A stretch of 64,000 nucleotides of DNA from Bacillus sp. FJAT-14578 (GCF_000504165.1 NZ_AYSE01000004.1:124001-188000), one strand, 5' to 3'. Positions 1-8,465 are shown, counted from the first letter of the stretch. Notes: generated by a model not told the origin, from the sequence alone. A program made the numbers and translations.

Positions 1-132
1 GAATTGGCGGAAATTGAAAGAAGAATAAAAGAAATCAAGAATCGCCGTCTGGTGGTCGATAAAATCCAAATTCTCGTTGATAAAATCGAGCATGCTTCTA
101 ATTCCGTTCAGAAAGAGCTTGTGCTTGTATAG
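1..132 (+). CDS. C-terminal end of an unidentified coiled-coil protein (partial)
   Basis: Frame 1 is open from the first base to a TAG at 130-132, giving 43 residues that begin ELAEIERRIKEI and end QKELVLV. The charged heptad-like pattern (Glu/Lys/Arg with Ile/Leu/Val) points to a helical or coiled-coil C-terminus. A terminator hairpin follows about 65 bp later, so this is the last gene of its transcription unit. The helix resembles C-terminal linker helices of several families, for example HsdS-like subunits, but the fragment is too short to name a product. Confidence 0.6.
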   Translation, partial: ELAEIERRIKEIKNRRLVVDKIQILVDKIEHASNSVQKELVLV

Positions 133-195
133 GATAGAGAGTAATAGCGATGGTGAAATAAACGTCCAAATAGAGTGAATGATATAAAACGGAGT

Positions 196-233
196 GCCTG
201 TCGCCCAGCTTGGGTGGTGACAGGCGTTTTTGT
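196..233 (+). terminator. Rho-independent terminator of the upstream gene
   Basis: The arms GCCTGTC and GACAGGC enclose a short GC-rich interior and are followed by GTTTTTG. It closes the unit ending at 132 and belongs to the GTGCCTGTC-type terminator repeat seen elsewhere in the window. Confidence 0.75.
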
Positions 234-383
234 CATTTCCTGGCGGAAGACTCCCGCCTCAAAGAATGTGAAGGGCGTAGCCCAATGAGTAGGTGGGAGA
301 TGAATGTCGGTTGGCGTTAGCCAAAACTTTCCTCACTATGGTATAATAAGAACGAACGTTCTTGTTTAGGTGAGGTGAAAGTC

Positions 384-1562
384 ATGCTTGTCAACAAAGC
401 CTATAAATTCCGTATCTATCCAAACAAAAACCAGACTGAACTCATTAATAAAACCATTGGTTGTTCGAGATTTGTGTTCAACTTCTTCCTAGGCAAACAA
501 AAAGAAAAAGACGCTTATTGGTACATGGCCGAAGAAATGAAGCAGAATGGTCAACTTCGAGCAAACGATTGGAAAGGTACATGCTTAAACAAATATGAAA
601 CGGTTAAATCCCTTCCTGAATTAAAGAAACATTATGAGTTCCTAAAGGAAGTAGATAGTATTGCTTTGCAAAAATCAGTTGAAAACTTATCTGATTCTTA
701 TGAACGCTACTACAAAAAGCAAAATAAGCAACCTCGATTTAAGTCTAAAAAGAATCCTGTTCAATCTTACACAACCAAACATACAAACGGAAATATCGCT
801 GTGGCAGGTCGTCATATTAAGTTACCAAAACTAGGGAACGTTCGTTTTGCGAAAAGTCGTGAAGTTGAAGGTCGAATCATTAGTGCTACCATTAGACGTA
901 ATCCTTCAGGAAAGTATTTTGTTTCTTTAGTAACTGAAACGGAAGTAGCAGAATTACCAAAAACAAACTCTGCAGTTGGCATTGATGTTGGTTTGAAAGA
1001 TTTTGCTATTCTCTCAGATGGAATGATCTATTCCAACCCAAAGTTTTTCCGTACTTTAGAAGAAAAACTAGCCAAAGCACAACAAATCTTGAGTAGACGA
1101 ACCATAGGCGGATCGAATTGGTACAAAGCTAAAATCAACGTAGCACGTATCCATGAAAAAGTGGCTAACGCACGAAAAGATTACTTAGATAAAATCTCCA
1201 CTGAAATTGTCAAAAACCACGACATAATCGGGATGGAAGATTTGGCGGTACGTAACATGCTTAAAAATGGTTATCTTGCCAAAGCCATTAGCGAAGTATC
1301 TTGGTCACAATTCAAAACCATGATGGAATATAAGGCGAAATGGTACGGGAAACAAGTGGTGACCGTTGCCAAAAACTTTGCTTCTAGTCAACTATGTTCT
1401 GGCTGTGGCTATCAAAACAGAGACGTTAAGAATCTGAATCTTCGTGAATGGGTTTGCCCTTCTTGTGGCACGCATCATGATCGAGATCTTAACGCAGGGC
1501 GAAATCTAAAAAATGAAGCGATAAGACTTCTAACCGTAGGAACTACGGGGATAGCCTACTAA
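384..1562 (+). CDS. tnpB: TnpB RNA-guided nuclease of an IS200/IS605 element
   Basis: This TnpB (OrfB) protein has an N-terminal helix-turn-helix-like region starting [14 protein letters not shown], a RuvC-like fold and a C-terminal zinc finger. All catalytic positions look intact: Asp in [10 protein letters not shown] (RuvC-I), Glu in [10 protein letters not shown] (RuvC-II) and Asp in [10 protein letters not shown] (RuvC-III). The zinc ribbon is CSGCG...CPSCG. ATG 384 is preferred because AGGTGAGG lies about 8 bp upstream; GTG 375 overlaps that site. The length, 392 aa, is normal. Characterised TnpBs cut DNA guided by an omega-RNA copied from the element's right end. An extended -10 (TGGTATAAT) lies at about 341-349, followed by a palindrome, AAGAACGAACGTTCTT. 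Confidence 0.93.
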   Translation: MLVNKAYKFRIYPNKNQTELINKTIGCSRFVFNFFLGKQKEKDAYWYMAEEMKQNGQLRANDWKGTCLNKYETVKSLPELKKHYEFLKEVDSIALQKSVENLSDSYERYYKKQNKQPRFKSKKNPVQSYTTKHTNGNIAVAGRHIKLPKLGNVRFAKSREVEGRIISATIRRNPSGKYFVSLVTETEVAELPKTNSAVGIDVGLKDFAILSDGMIYSNPKFFRTLEEKLAKAQQILSRRTIGGSNWYKAKINVARIHEKVANARKDYLDKISTEIVKNHDIIGMEDLAVRNMLKNGYLAKAISEVSWSQFKTMMEYKAKWYGKQVVTVAKNFASSQLCSGCGYQNRDVKNLNLREWVCPSCGTHHDRDLNAGRNLKNEAIRLLTVGTTGIAY

Positions 1563-1641
1563 ATATCTGTTCGATAGAATGGAGTTCGTAGGAATCCCCC
1601 ACTTCAACGAGCGTTAGCGAGTAAGTGGTGGGTAGTTCAAG
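1440..1641 (+). ncRNA. Predicted omega-RNA (reRNA) overlapping the 3' end of tnpB and the element right end
   Basis: In characterised TnpB elements the guide RNA covers the 3' end of tnpB and the right-end hairpins, and its guide segment is the flanking DNA just past the right end. Here that region contains the strong CCCCCACTT/AAGTGGTGGG hairpin and ends at GTAGTTCAA. The predicted guide would then be the bases from 1641, starting GAAGAGCAAAGG. The placement is by analogy; I see no direct promoter. Confidence 0.5.
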
Positions 1642-1757
1642 AAGAGCAAAGGGAAGCCGTCTTTCAAATTCAGAACTGGGATGGGTTTTTACATTCCTTT
1701 TACGAGAAACCGGCTCCGAAGCAAAAGGGTAACACATGGATTTTCCAGGGAAATCCT

Positions 1758-2921
1758 TTGTATTTTCGCATCGATGATTACGTTCAGGAGCATGATCGTT
1801 GGCTCTGGTCGTTAAATCAAGAGCATTATAAAGATCGTATTCAAAATGGTGATACGGTCTATATTTGGCGGTCGGACGGCGGTCAAAAGGGAACAGGCGG
1901 GATTATTGCAAAGGGGAAAATCACGGCGCAGCCAAAGGAAACGGAAGATGCTAGTGACTATTGGATAACGGAAGGGGATACGGAAGAGCGGGAGAGCATT
2001 CCGGTCAAGCGTGAACAGCTGCTGATGCATTCGCCGGTCACAAGAGGTACATTGGCTGAGCATTCTATTTTGCAAGACCTTCTTATTTTGCGGATGGCTA
2101 ATCAAACCAACTATCTGTTATCGCCGGAACATGGAGAAGCATTGGACAAACTGTGGAACCATACGGTCAAGAAAAAGCAGAACGCATTCGATGAGAAAGC
2201 ATTTGTAAATAGTTTAAGAGACAGAGAGTATGCAAGACAAAATGAAACACCCTATTATATCTTGGCGGCAAAGTGTTCAGAAGACGAAGAATCACTTGAA
2301 TATCGAGTGATACTGACAGACAGACATAAAATCGTGCGCAAGAAACGATTAAGAACGACGAAGAAAAAGCAATGGCTGTCAGCGGCGAAGCGAAGAGGGT
2401 TGGACCTGTTATTTGACTATCATTCAACGGTCTCAGCGGAAGAGGTTTCGATGGTCCACTACAGGCCAAATCGTCCGCAAGCAGAGACGTGGGATCAAGA
2501 ACCGAGCGAAACGTTCGAAAAGCTTTTTCAAGAAAGGCAGCAGAAGTACAGAGAGTCTGTTGTGGGGGAAGACATTACGGCGGAATTGGCTCAGGAAGAT
2601 ACGTTCTATAAAGACGGCGCTGCCCATACATACTACGGAACCCGATATGAACGTGACCCTCGTAACCGCCTAAGAGCCATTGACATCCACGGTCTCTCGT
2701 GTGTTGCATGTGGATTCAATTTTGAAAAAGTGTACGGGGAGCGGGGAAAGGATTTCATTGAAATCCACCATATCAAACCGGTCAGCACATTAAATGAAGA
2801 GACTGAGATAAACCCGGAAAAAGACTTAGTGCCCGTCTGTTCAAACTGCCACCGTATGATGCATCGCAAAAGGGACCATGTGTTGACGGTGGAGGAGCTT
2901 CGGGCGTTGATTCGGCCTTGA
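1758..2921 (+). CDS. EVE-domain HNH endonuclease, apparently 5'-truncated
   Basis: The N-terminal part is an EVE (PUA-like, modified-base-reading) domain. The C-terminal part, about residues 315-370, is an HNH nuclease with CVACGF, EIHHIKPVS and PVCSNCHRMMH, that is two zinc CxxC pairs and the catalytic His-His. EVE/HNH fusions are typical of modification-dependent restriction. The called start is a TTG without a convincing Shine-Dalgarno site. The frame stays open upstream to 1578 and reads plausible protein (QNWDGFLHSFYEKP, then NTWIFQGNP, the usual EVE first strand), with no ATG, GTG or TTG before 1758. The tnpB element ends at about 1641 in this frame, so the true 5' end has probably been lost. 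A functional product is doubtful. Confidence 0.85.
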   Translation: MYFRIDDYVQEHDRWLWSLNQEHYKDRIQNGDTVYIWRSDGGQKGTGGIIAKGKITAQPKETEDASDYWITEGDTEERESIPVKREQLLMHSPVTRGTLAEHSILQDLLILRMANQTNYLLSPEHGEALDKLWNHTVKKKQNAFDEKAFVNSLRDREYARQNETPYYILAAKCSEDEESLEYRVILTDRHKIVRKKRLRTTKKKQWLSAAKRRGLDLLFDYHSTVSAEEVSMVHYRPNRPQAETWDQEPSETFEKLFQERQQKYRESVVGEDITAELAQEDTFYKDGAAHTYYGTRYERDPRNRLRAIDIHGLSCVACGFNFEKVYGERGKDFIEIHHIKPVSTLNEETEINPEKDLVPVCSNCHRMMHRKRDHVLTVEELRALIRP

Positions 2922-3008
2922 GACCATCTCCACTATTACGAAGTTAACGTAAAAAGAAATGGAGGAACTTCGGAATTGAAATATAGGGCTTATAGCTTGT
3001 TTATATTC

Positions 3009-3048
3009 AAAAGCGCTGACTAAACCGAGTTGGTGCTTTTTTCTTTTA
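3009..3048 (+). terminator. Terminator of the EVE-HNH gene
   Basis: The arms AAAAGCGCTGACT and AGTTGGTGCTTTT pair with some G-U wobbles and run into TTCTTTT. An extended -10 (TTGGTATAAT, about 3056-3065) for the next gene lies just downstream. Confidence 0.7.
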
Positions 3049-3115
3049 TCTTCCGTTGGTATAATTTTCATAGAGTGTACCGTGTCGTGTGAAATTTTTG
3101 ATTTGGAGGAATCCC

Positions 3116-3487
3116 ATGTCTTGTCCATTCTGCTCATTACCAAAAGAAAGCATCTTGCTTGAAAACGACCATGCTATTGCCTTTTTTGATAAGTACCCTG
3201 TTCAACAAGGGCATCTTCTCATCGTACCTAAACGCCATATTAAAACGTACTTTGATGCTTCCATGGCAGAAGTGGCGGCAATCCACGCTTTGCTGCATGA
3301 AGGGAAACAAATGCTGGACGCCAAATATCAACCTGACGGCTACAACATAGGCGTTAATGTAGGAGAGTTTGGCGGTCAAACGGTGATGCATTTGCATGTC
3401 CATCTTATTCCTCGTTATCAAGGAGATATAGAGGATCCGAGGGGCGGCATTCGAAAAGCGATTCCGAATTTGGTGCCGTATCCTTAA
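3116..3487 (+). CDS. HIT-family nucleotide hydrolase/transferase
   Basis: This 123-aa protein carries the histidine-triad signature HLHVHLIPR, with histidines at about 92, 94 and 96, and an N-terminal CPFC pair as in bacterial Hint-like proteins that bind zinc. HIT proteins hydrolyse nucleoside phosphoramidates or related adenylates in the cytosol. ATG 3116 is chosen because GGAGG lies 7 bp upstream; an in-frame start at 3089 would precede that site. The gene is monocistronic, with an extended -10 promoter upstream and a hairpin just after the stop. The family is certain; the substrate is not predictable. Confidence 0.93.
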   Translation: MSCPFCSLPKESILLENDHAIAFFDKYPVQQGHLLIVPKRHIKTYFDASMAEVAAIHALLHEGKQMLDAKYQPDGYNIGVNVGEFGGQTVMHLHVHLIPRYQGDIEDPRGGIRKAIPNLVPYP

Positions 3488-3497
3488 AAAGAAGAAA

Positions 3498-3531
3498 GGG
3501 GATGGATGCCGAAAATAAGGCTCCATCCCCT
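3498..3531 (+). terminator. Hairpin terminator after the HIT gene
   Basis: GGGGATGGA at about 3498-3506 pairs with TCCATCCCC at 3522-3530. The tract that follows is only TATTGTATT, so termination may be inefficient. Confidence 0.6.
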
Positions 3532-3891
3532 ATTGTATTACAGTGGGAGACTAACACTTTTGCTGTCACTTCCCGGCTCGGTGGACACAGGCATTATGAT
3601 ACAATAAAAAAGCAGTAGAGATGGGAAGGGATGATGTGAATAGTATACAATTCGTTCAAACATACATCGTAAAAACGCAGAAAAAATAGATGATTTATAT
3701 ATACGTAAAGAAAGTAGCGTGACCGTTCTCCCGATTATGAAGCAAACTCCTCGGATTATTATAAAAACTGCAGAGATTTAAAAACTCATAATGGGAATCT
3801 ATAAAGAACCATTGGAATAAGGGCGGTTGAATGAGCCGTTAATTGATCAAATATAAGAACATACTTAATAGCAGGTAAGGGGAAGTATGAG
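3532..3891. other. Gene-free interval
   Basis: AT-rich, stops in all frames, with only very short ORFs. No convincing promoter, structured RNA or remnant was recognised. The Shine-Dalgarno site for the next gene (AGGGGAAG) is at its end. Confidence 0.5.
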
Positions 3892-4227
3892 ATGGAGAAA
3901 CTCAAAAATATTTTTTTTAGAAACAATTTTAAATTAACAAATGAAACAAGTAAGGCTTTAGAATTTGAAAATATTAAAAGTAAAGATGTCGTATATCTAA
4001 TGCAAAGCAAGGAAATTAGTATCGTGATGCATCCGGATACGGCTGAAAGTTTCAAGCTAAAAGATGATCATAATGTTAAGTATCATAATACGGCATTAAA
4101 ACGATTTCCTAAAAGAATGAATGGGGGGCAGGACCCTATTCATTACGGATATTCTTTTAAGTTAAACTCGGAGGATGAAGCAGACGCTTTTCTAAATAAA
4201 TTAAATAGATTTTGTGAAGCGCGATAA
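3892..4227 (+). CDS. Small hypothetical protein (111 aa)
   Basis: The start is supported by AGGGGAAG about 8 bp upstream and the frame ends before a strong terminator. The protein is soluble, Lys/Asn-rich at the N-terminus, with the conserved-looking segments SIVMHPDTAESF and GQDPIHYGYSFKL and a C-terminal helix (SEDEADAFLNKLNRF). There is no signal peptide or membrane segment. I do not recognise the family. It is AT-richer than its neighbours and stands alone, which would fit an acquired gene. Confidence 0.75.
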   Translation: MEKLKNIFFRNNFKLTNETSKALEFENIKSKDVVYLMQSKEISIVMHPDTAESFKLKDDHNVKYHNTALKRFPKRMNGGQDPIHYGYSFKLNSEDEADAFLNKLNRFCEAR

Positions 4228-4332
4228 TCTTGAGGATTTACCCCTCGCAGTGGGGGCTGGCACCTTCACAAGAGGTAAAGTTAGATAGATTGTCATTAAC
4301 AACTTATACATTTTAAAAAATCCAATGAAGAT

Positions 4333-4370
4333 GCATGTCTCTTATAACAGACAGAGGCGTGCCTTTTTTA
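4333..4370 (+). terminator. Terminator downstream of the 111-aa gene
   Basis: GCATGTCTCT pairs with AGAGGCGTGC (G-U tolerant) and is followed by TTTTTT. Between 4228 and 4332 there is also a half copy of the GGGGNCTGGCACC repeat (about 4250-4264). Confidence 0.8.
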
Positions 4371-4570
4371 TGTCTTCATATACACTTAACTGACCATACT
4401 TTTTGTATTTTTTGAAAAAAGCTCCTATAATATGAGTTTGTGAAATATGTTCTAACTTATTTTTATTTATGGGAAATTAGTTGTTTTTATTACACTTCAT
4501 ATGAAAAATAAAGTGATACAATAAGCGTATATACTTGTACTTATTTGAAGAGCGATGAAGGTGATTATAT

Positions 4571-4627
4571 ATGAATAAAACTGTTCGGATATTTAAAGGG
4601 TGCGAGATAGAATCATTTACTGCATAA
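4571..4627 (+). CDS. 18-aa leader ORF upstream of the FtsZ paralogue
   Basis: ATG 4571 has GAAGGTG at about 4556-4562 as its own Shine-Dalgarno site and encodes MNKTVRIFKGCEIESFTA. Its TAA (4625-4627) abuts the AAGGAGG used by the ftsZ-like gene, which starts 13 bp later. This geometry suggests translational coupling or control by ribosomes finishing the leader. It was assigned by eye from the ribosome-binding site and spacing; no homologue is known to me. Confidence 0.5.
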   Translation: MNKTVRIFKGCEIESFTA

Positions 4628-4639
4628 GGAGGAACTATA

Positions 4640-5593
4640 ATGTGGGAGTTTGATACAGGCATAGACCAATTAGTTAAGATTAAAGTAATCGGTGTTGGCG
4701 GCGGGGGGAACAATACTGTTAACCGCATGATCGAGCACGGAGTTCAAGGTGTCGAATTTATTGCCGTCAACACGGATGCCCAAGCTCTTAACTTATCAAA
4801 AGCAGAGGTCAGGATGCAGATCGGTGCAGAATTGACAAGAGGTTTAGGAGCCGGGGCCAATCCGGAAGTGGGCAAAAAAGCGGTAGAAGAAAGCAGAGAA
4901 CAAATCGAGGACGTATTAAGAGGCGCAGACATGGTATTCGTGACAGCCGGAATGGGAGGCGGTACAGGAACGGGTGCCGCTCCTGCCATTGCTGAAATCG
5001 CCCGTAATCTCGGTGCGCTGACCATCGGTGTGGTCACACGTCCTTTCACGTTTGAAGGTCGTAGGCGGGCAACGCAAGCGGCAGGTGGAATCGAATTAAT
5101 GAAGAAAGCGGTAGACACATTGATCGTCATTCCAAACGATCGATTATTGGGAATCATCGATAAAAAGACACCTATGCTTGAAGCATTCCGTGAAGCGGAT
5201 AATGTTCTTCGCCAGGGGATACAAGGTATTTCGGATTTAATTGCTATACCAGGTTTGATTAATCTTGATTTTGCGGATGTGAAAACGATTATGTCCAATA
5301 AAGGATCTGCTTTAATGGGTATCGGTACGGCTACAGGTCAAGGCCGCGCTGCTGAAGCTGCAAAGAAAGCGATTTCCAGTCCGCTGCTTGAAGGTTCCAT
5401 TGAGGGCGCTCAAGGTGTGCTCATCAATATCACCAGCGGTGCCGATTTAAGTTTATTTGAGGTACAAGAGGCAGCTGATATTGTGGCTTCTGTTTCAGAT
5501 CTGGAATTAAACATGATTTTTGGTTCTGTTATTAACGAAAATTTAAAGGGTGAAATAAGAGTCACCGTCATTGCTACCGGTTTTGATGACTAA
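4640..5593 (+). CDS. FtsZ paralogue lacking the C-terminal linker and tail peptide
   Basis: This tubulin-like GTPase is very similar to Bacillus FtsZ throughout the globular part. The tubulin signature GGGTGTG is at residues 106-112, the N-terminal glycine loop GVGGGGNN is at about 18-25, and the T7 catalytic loop NLDFADV is intact (Asp 210 and 213). The protein stops at residue 317 with VIATGFDD, exactly where the globular core of FtsZ ends. The variable linker and the conserved C-terminal peptide that binds FtsA, SepF and other partners are absent. The gene is not in a division (dcw) cluster: no ftsA or ftsQ is nearby. A very strong AAGGAGG precedes ATG 4640. It is probably a second copy beside a housekeeping ftsZ elsewhere. 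Confidence 0.92.
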   Translation: MWEFDTGIDQLVKIKVIGVGGGGNNTVNRMIEHGVQGVEFIAVNTDAQALNLSKAEVRMQIGAELTRGLGAGANPEVGKKAVEESREQIEDVLRGADMVFVTAGMGGGTGTGAAPAIAEIARNLGALTIGVVTRPFTFEGRRRATQAAGGIELMKKAVDTLIVIPNDRLLGIIDKKTPMLEAFREADNVLRQGIQGISDLIAIPGLINLDFADVKTIMSNKGSALMGIGTATGQGRAAEAAKKAISSPLLEGSIEGAQGVLINITSGADLSLFEVQEAADIVASVSDLELNMIFGSVINENLKGEIRVTVIATGFDD

Positions 5594-5621
5594 GAGGTTT
5601 GTCCAGTCCATTTTCTAAACA

Positions 5622-5677
5622 AGGTGTCAGTCCCCCGAATGAATATTTTCGTTCAGCGGGGTCTGGCACCTTTTCCG
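5622..5677. terminator. Strong terminator between the ftsZ paralogue and the convergent gene
   Basis: AGGTGTCAGTCCCC pairs over about 14 bp with GGGGTCTGGCACCT and is followed by TTTTCC. It is one of the GTGCC(T/A)GNCAC-type dispersed terminators and may serve both convergent genes. Confidence 0.8.
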
Positions 5678-5686
5678 TTGTTATCT

Positions 5687-6178
5687 CTAACATAAAACGA
5701 TTATTTTATACGGCGTGGTTTGAGCAGGGATACTTTTTGTGGCAGGGCCGTAGATTACAATTAGATTTCGGTTTGCAGGGTTTCTTGAAAAGGCTTGCCC
5801 ATTTGTCAATAATATTTGGGTATACGGGGATATATTTAATTTTAACAGGCCGTCACTACTCACCAATTGCCCGTTAAAATAATCTACTTTTACATTTTGA
5901 TATGGATTATCTTTTACCATGACAAGTGCACGATACTGCGGCGGGAAAATAAGGGGAACAGGTGCATTTCCATCATAATATCCGGTTACTCTATCTCCGA
6001 CTGCTACCATTACATGTTCCACAAAGTAAGTAGTGGGTGACACGACGAAATTGACTAATACTCCGAATTCGTTTTCCACAGAGATTAATTTATAGCAGCC
6101 TTCCGCTTCGCCATTTTGTCCAATCATAAAATCATTAATCATGGTGATGGTACCATGAAAAGATTTAAAATTTATCAT
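5687..6178 (-). CDS. Conserved hypothetical protein (163 aa), beta-rich
   Basis: The protein starts MINFKSFHGTITMIND and includes VNFVVSPTTYFV, GDRVTGYYDGNAPVPLI and PPQYRALVMVK. The alternating hydrophobic pattern suggests a mostly beta, OB-like soluble fold. I recognise this kind of sequence from Bacilli and Clostridia but know no assigned function. GGAGG lies about 8 bp upstream of the ATG. There is no signal peptide or membrane segment. It is convergent with the ftsZ paralogue and a single-gene unit. Confidence 0.8.
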   Translation of the reverse strand: MINFKSFHGTITMINDFMIGQNGEAEGCYKLISVENEFGVLVNFVVSPTTYFVEHVMVAVGDRVTGYYDGNAPVPLIFPPQYRALVMVKDNPYQNVKVDYFNGQLVSSDGLLKLNISPYTQILLTNGQAFSRNPANRNLIVIYGPATKSIPAQTTPYKIIVLC

Positions 6179-6402
6179 ACTTTTACCTCCATCGCGATCT
6201 AAACATATCTCTCATATCCTTTTAATTTATGTAAAATGAGCGGAAGTGGTGAATAGCGGTATTATTGTTCGTCTTTTCCACTTATTGGCTTTTTTCACGA
6301 ACATCATGGGATAAAAAAAGTATCAAAGGGTTGATCAACAGCAGTGTATTATATAAATCAGCCAAAGTCACTGAACTGACATAATTTTTTAAATAATAGA
6401 TG

Positions 6403-6431
6403 TTGAAGATTTCTGAAGAATTTGATAAGAT
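6403..6431 (+). promoter_or_regulatory. Sigma-A-type promoter for the riboswitch-serA transcript
   Basis: TTGAAG (6403-6408) and TAAGAT (6426-6431) are separated by 17 bp. The predicted start then lies just upstream of the riboswitch aptamer, consistent with a leader RNA. Confidence 0.6.
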
Positions 6432-6446
6432 GAAATCAATCAAAAG

Positions 6447-6550
6447 ACTATGTGTAACTGGCGAAACGCGGAGAACCGTGAGGGAGCACATAGTGTCGTA
6501 GCCGTTCGCCTGGGCAGAGGTAAGGAAGTACTCCTTGCCTCTTTCTGTTT
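6447..6550 (+). promoter_or_regulatory. ZTP (pfl) riboswitch with an intrinsic terminator
   Basis: The aptamer has the pfl hallmarks: a closing stem ACTATGTG/CACATAGT, the internal segment ACTGGCGAA, a small hairpin CGCGG/CCGTG, then AGGGAGC and, about 15 nt later, the pseudoknot strand CGCCTGGGCA. An 11-bp terminator follows (AGAGGTAAGGA with TCCTTGCCTCT, then TTCTGTTT), starting inside the pseudoknot end. ZTP binding would therefore compete with termination. Known ZTP riboswitches turn on purine and one-carbon genes when ZTP signals 10-formyl-THF shortage. Here the target is a serine-pathway enzyme, the source of one-carbon units. Confidence 0.92.
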
Positions 6551-6699
6551 ACTGGGAGGGGATAGCTGATACTACTTTCATTATTATAGTAGTTTCATAT
6601 TTTCATAAAACTTGAATGGAAGCAAGGTCTTTTGCTTACGGTCTTGTTCAGTCATTGAGAAATTTGAAAACCATCATCTATGAAAAGGGAGAGAATAAA

Positions 6700-7899
6700 A
6701 TGAGCACAGTTACTTTAGACAAAGTGAAAACAATCAAAACATTAAATAACATTGCACAAAGCGGCCTAAATGTATTCAATAAGGGTAACTTTACAATCGA
6801 CAATGATAGTGAAAATCCTGATGCGTTTGTTCTTCGCAGCTTTAATATGCATTCAATGGAATTCGCCAGCAACTTAAAAGCCATCGCACGGGCTGGTGCT
6901 GGTGTGAATAATATTCCAGTCGATAAATGCACAGAGCAAGGGATTGTTGTGTTCAATACTCCTGGTGCTAATGCGAACGCTGTAAAAGAAATCGTACTTA
7001 CTTCATTAATGGCTTCATCTCGTAATCTTTTTGCCGGTGTAGCTTGGACAAAGACGTTAGACGGTGAAGGAGACCAAATTCCAAAGCTTGTAGAAGCAGG
7101 AAAGAAACAATTTGTCGGAAAAGAAATCAAAGGGAAGACGTTAGGTGTTATCGGTTTAGGTGCAATCGGTGCGCTTGTAGCGAATGATGCACTTGATTTA
7201 GACATGGACGTCATCGGTTTTGATCCGTTCATCTCTGTTGATACAGCATGGAACTTATCCCGCAAAGTGCAGCGTGCTATGACGATTGAAGAGTTATTTG
7301 CGAACTCTGATTATATTACGGTACACGTTCCGTTAACGAATGATACAAGAGGAATGTTTAACCAAGAAACATTCAGCATCATGAAGCCGGGCGTTCATAT
7401 TTTGAATTTCTCACGCGGTGAGCTTGTGAATGAAATTGATATGGCAGTTGCACTTGAAGATGGAAAAGTCGGTAAGTACATCACAGACTTCCCGAATGAA
7501 AATGTATTGAAAATGAAAAATACAGTTCCAATCCCGCATCTTGGTGCCTCTACACAAGAGTCAGAGGAAAACTGTGCGATTATGGCGGCTCGTCAAGTGA
7601 AGGACTTCTTAGAAACAGGAAACATCAAAAACTCAGTGAATTTCCCGAACGCTTCTCTTCCTTATACAGGAAAGCGACGCGTGGCAGCTTTCCACCAAAA
7701 CGTTCCAAACATGGTTGGACAGATCACACAAGCTTTATCAAACCACAATTTAAACATCGCTGACATGGTGAACAGAAGCCGCGGGGAGTACGCGTACACA
7801 TTGATTGACATTGACAATGAAGTAAACGGCGATATCGTTCCTCAATTGGAAGAAAAAATCAACCAAATCGAAGGAATCGTGACAACACGTATTATTTAA
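6700..7899 (+). CDS. serA: D-3-phosphoglycerate dehydrogenase with ACT domain
   Basis: This 399-aa D-2-hydroxyacid dehydrogenase has the NAD-binding GVIGLGAIGALVA, the catalytic region SRGELVNE, and the substrate and acid-base region PIPHLGASTQESEENCA, followed by a C-terminal ACT domain (about residues 325-399). It oxidises 3-phosphoglycerate to 3-phosphohydroxypyruvate, the first step of serine synthesis. ATG 6700 has AGGGAGA about 9 bp upstream; the in-frame ATG at 6616 lacks a site and would add 28 unlike residues. The short single-ACT form is the type common in Firmicutes. A ZTP riboswitch lies upstream and a strong terminator downstream. serC is not adjacent. Confidence 0.93.
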   Translation: MSTVTLDKVKTIKTLNNIAQSGLNVFNKGNFTIDNDSENPDAFVLRSFNMHSMEFASNLKAIARAGAGVNNIPVDKCTEQGIVVFNTPGANANAVKEIVLTSLMASSRNLFAGVAWTKTLDGEGDQIPKLVEAGKKQFVGKEIKGKTLGVIGLGAIGALVANDALDLDMDVIGFDPFISVDTAWNLSRKVQRAMTIEELFANSDYITVHVPLTNDTRGMFNQETFSIMKPGVHILNFSRGELVNEIDMAVALEDGKVGKYITDFPNENVLKMKNTVPIPHLGASTQESEENCAIMAARQVKDFLETGNIKNSVNFPNASLPYTGKRRVAAFHQNVPNMVGQITQALSNHNLNIADMVNRSRGEYAYTLIDIDNEVNGDIVPQLEEKINQIEGIVTTRII

Positions 7900-7997
7900 G
7901 CATCATCTAATGAAACAGATTAAATGTGGTTGACTTCTGTCAGTAAGGGTCGACTTTAAATAAATCTTACATTTGCATAGGTGCAATAACTTTATAG

Positions 7998-8033
7998 AAA
8001 AAGCTGGGGAGAAATTCTTTCCCCGGCTTTTTG
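7998..8033 (+). terminator. serA terminator
   Basis: AAAAGCTGGGGA and TCCCCGGCTTTT form a long stem followed by a T tract. Confidence 0.88.
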
Positions 8034-8465
8034 TCGTTTGAAAATCAGGGTGATTAACTATAGATTCTATTGCAAATAATTATTTATCTAGATTTTCTTT
8101 GGTTCAGAAGTGCTTCTGAAATTTTTGAATTAATTAAAATTATTCCAAAATATAAAATATTTTCGTTTGAAATATAGAAATAGTTTTGTATTCCTGTGAT
8201 ATTCCTTAATAAATAAGTGTTTTTCTGAGAAATACAATTGTATTCCTTTAAAAAGTTTATTATTATAGAATAAGTGATTTCAGCGTGATAGATAATGAAG
8301 GGAAGATAGTGGATCTTTCTAACTGTTAGGAATGCTTTCAGGTGGCAGCTTTTAAGAGAGAAGGATAAAGGTGATGCCTGCTTCATGATTTCAATACCGA
8401 ATAGACAGTGTATGATTATCTTGCTTGAAACTTTGGCAATTAATAGTGCAAGAGGAGGAAATGGA
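8034..8465. other. Long AT-rich leader upstream of the permease
   Basis: About 430 bp without a supported gene. No T-box AGGGTGG motif and no recognisable riboswitch core were seen. The last 15 bp hold the AGAGGAGG ribosome-binding site of the permease. Confidence 0.5.

Larger units (their letters stand above)
240..1641 (+). mobile_element. IS200/IS605-type element carrying only tnpB
   Basis: The tnpB gene is flanked by subterminal stem-loops and no long inverted repeats. On the left there are hairpins at about 246-262 (GGCGG/CCGCC), 270-282 (GGGC/GCCC) and 311-324 (TTGGC/GCCAA). On the right a hairpin at about 1595-1633 pairs CCCCCACTT with AAGTGGTGGG, the typical right end of this family. 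No Y1 transposase (tnpA) is present, so the element would need TnpA in trans. The boundaries are estimates; the right one is placed after the TTCAA at 1636-1640. Confidence 0.8.

Noticed and set aside
8034..8465. Possible T-box or amino-acid riboswitch before the permease
   Set aside because: No specifier-loop stem, no T-box core and no terminator/antiterminator pair were found.
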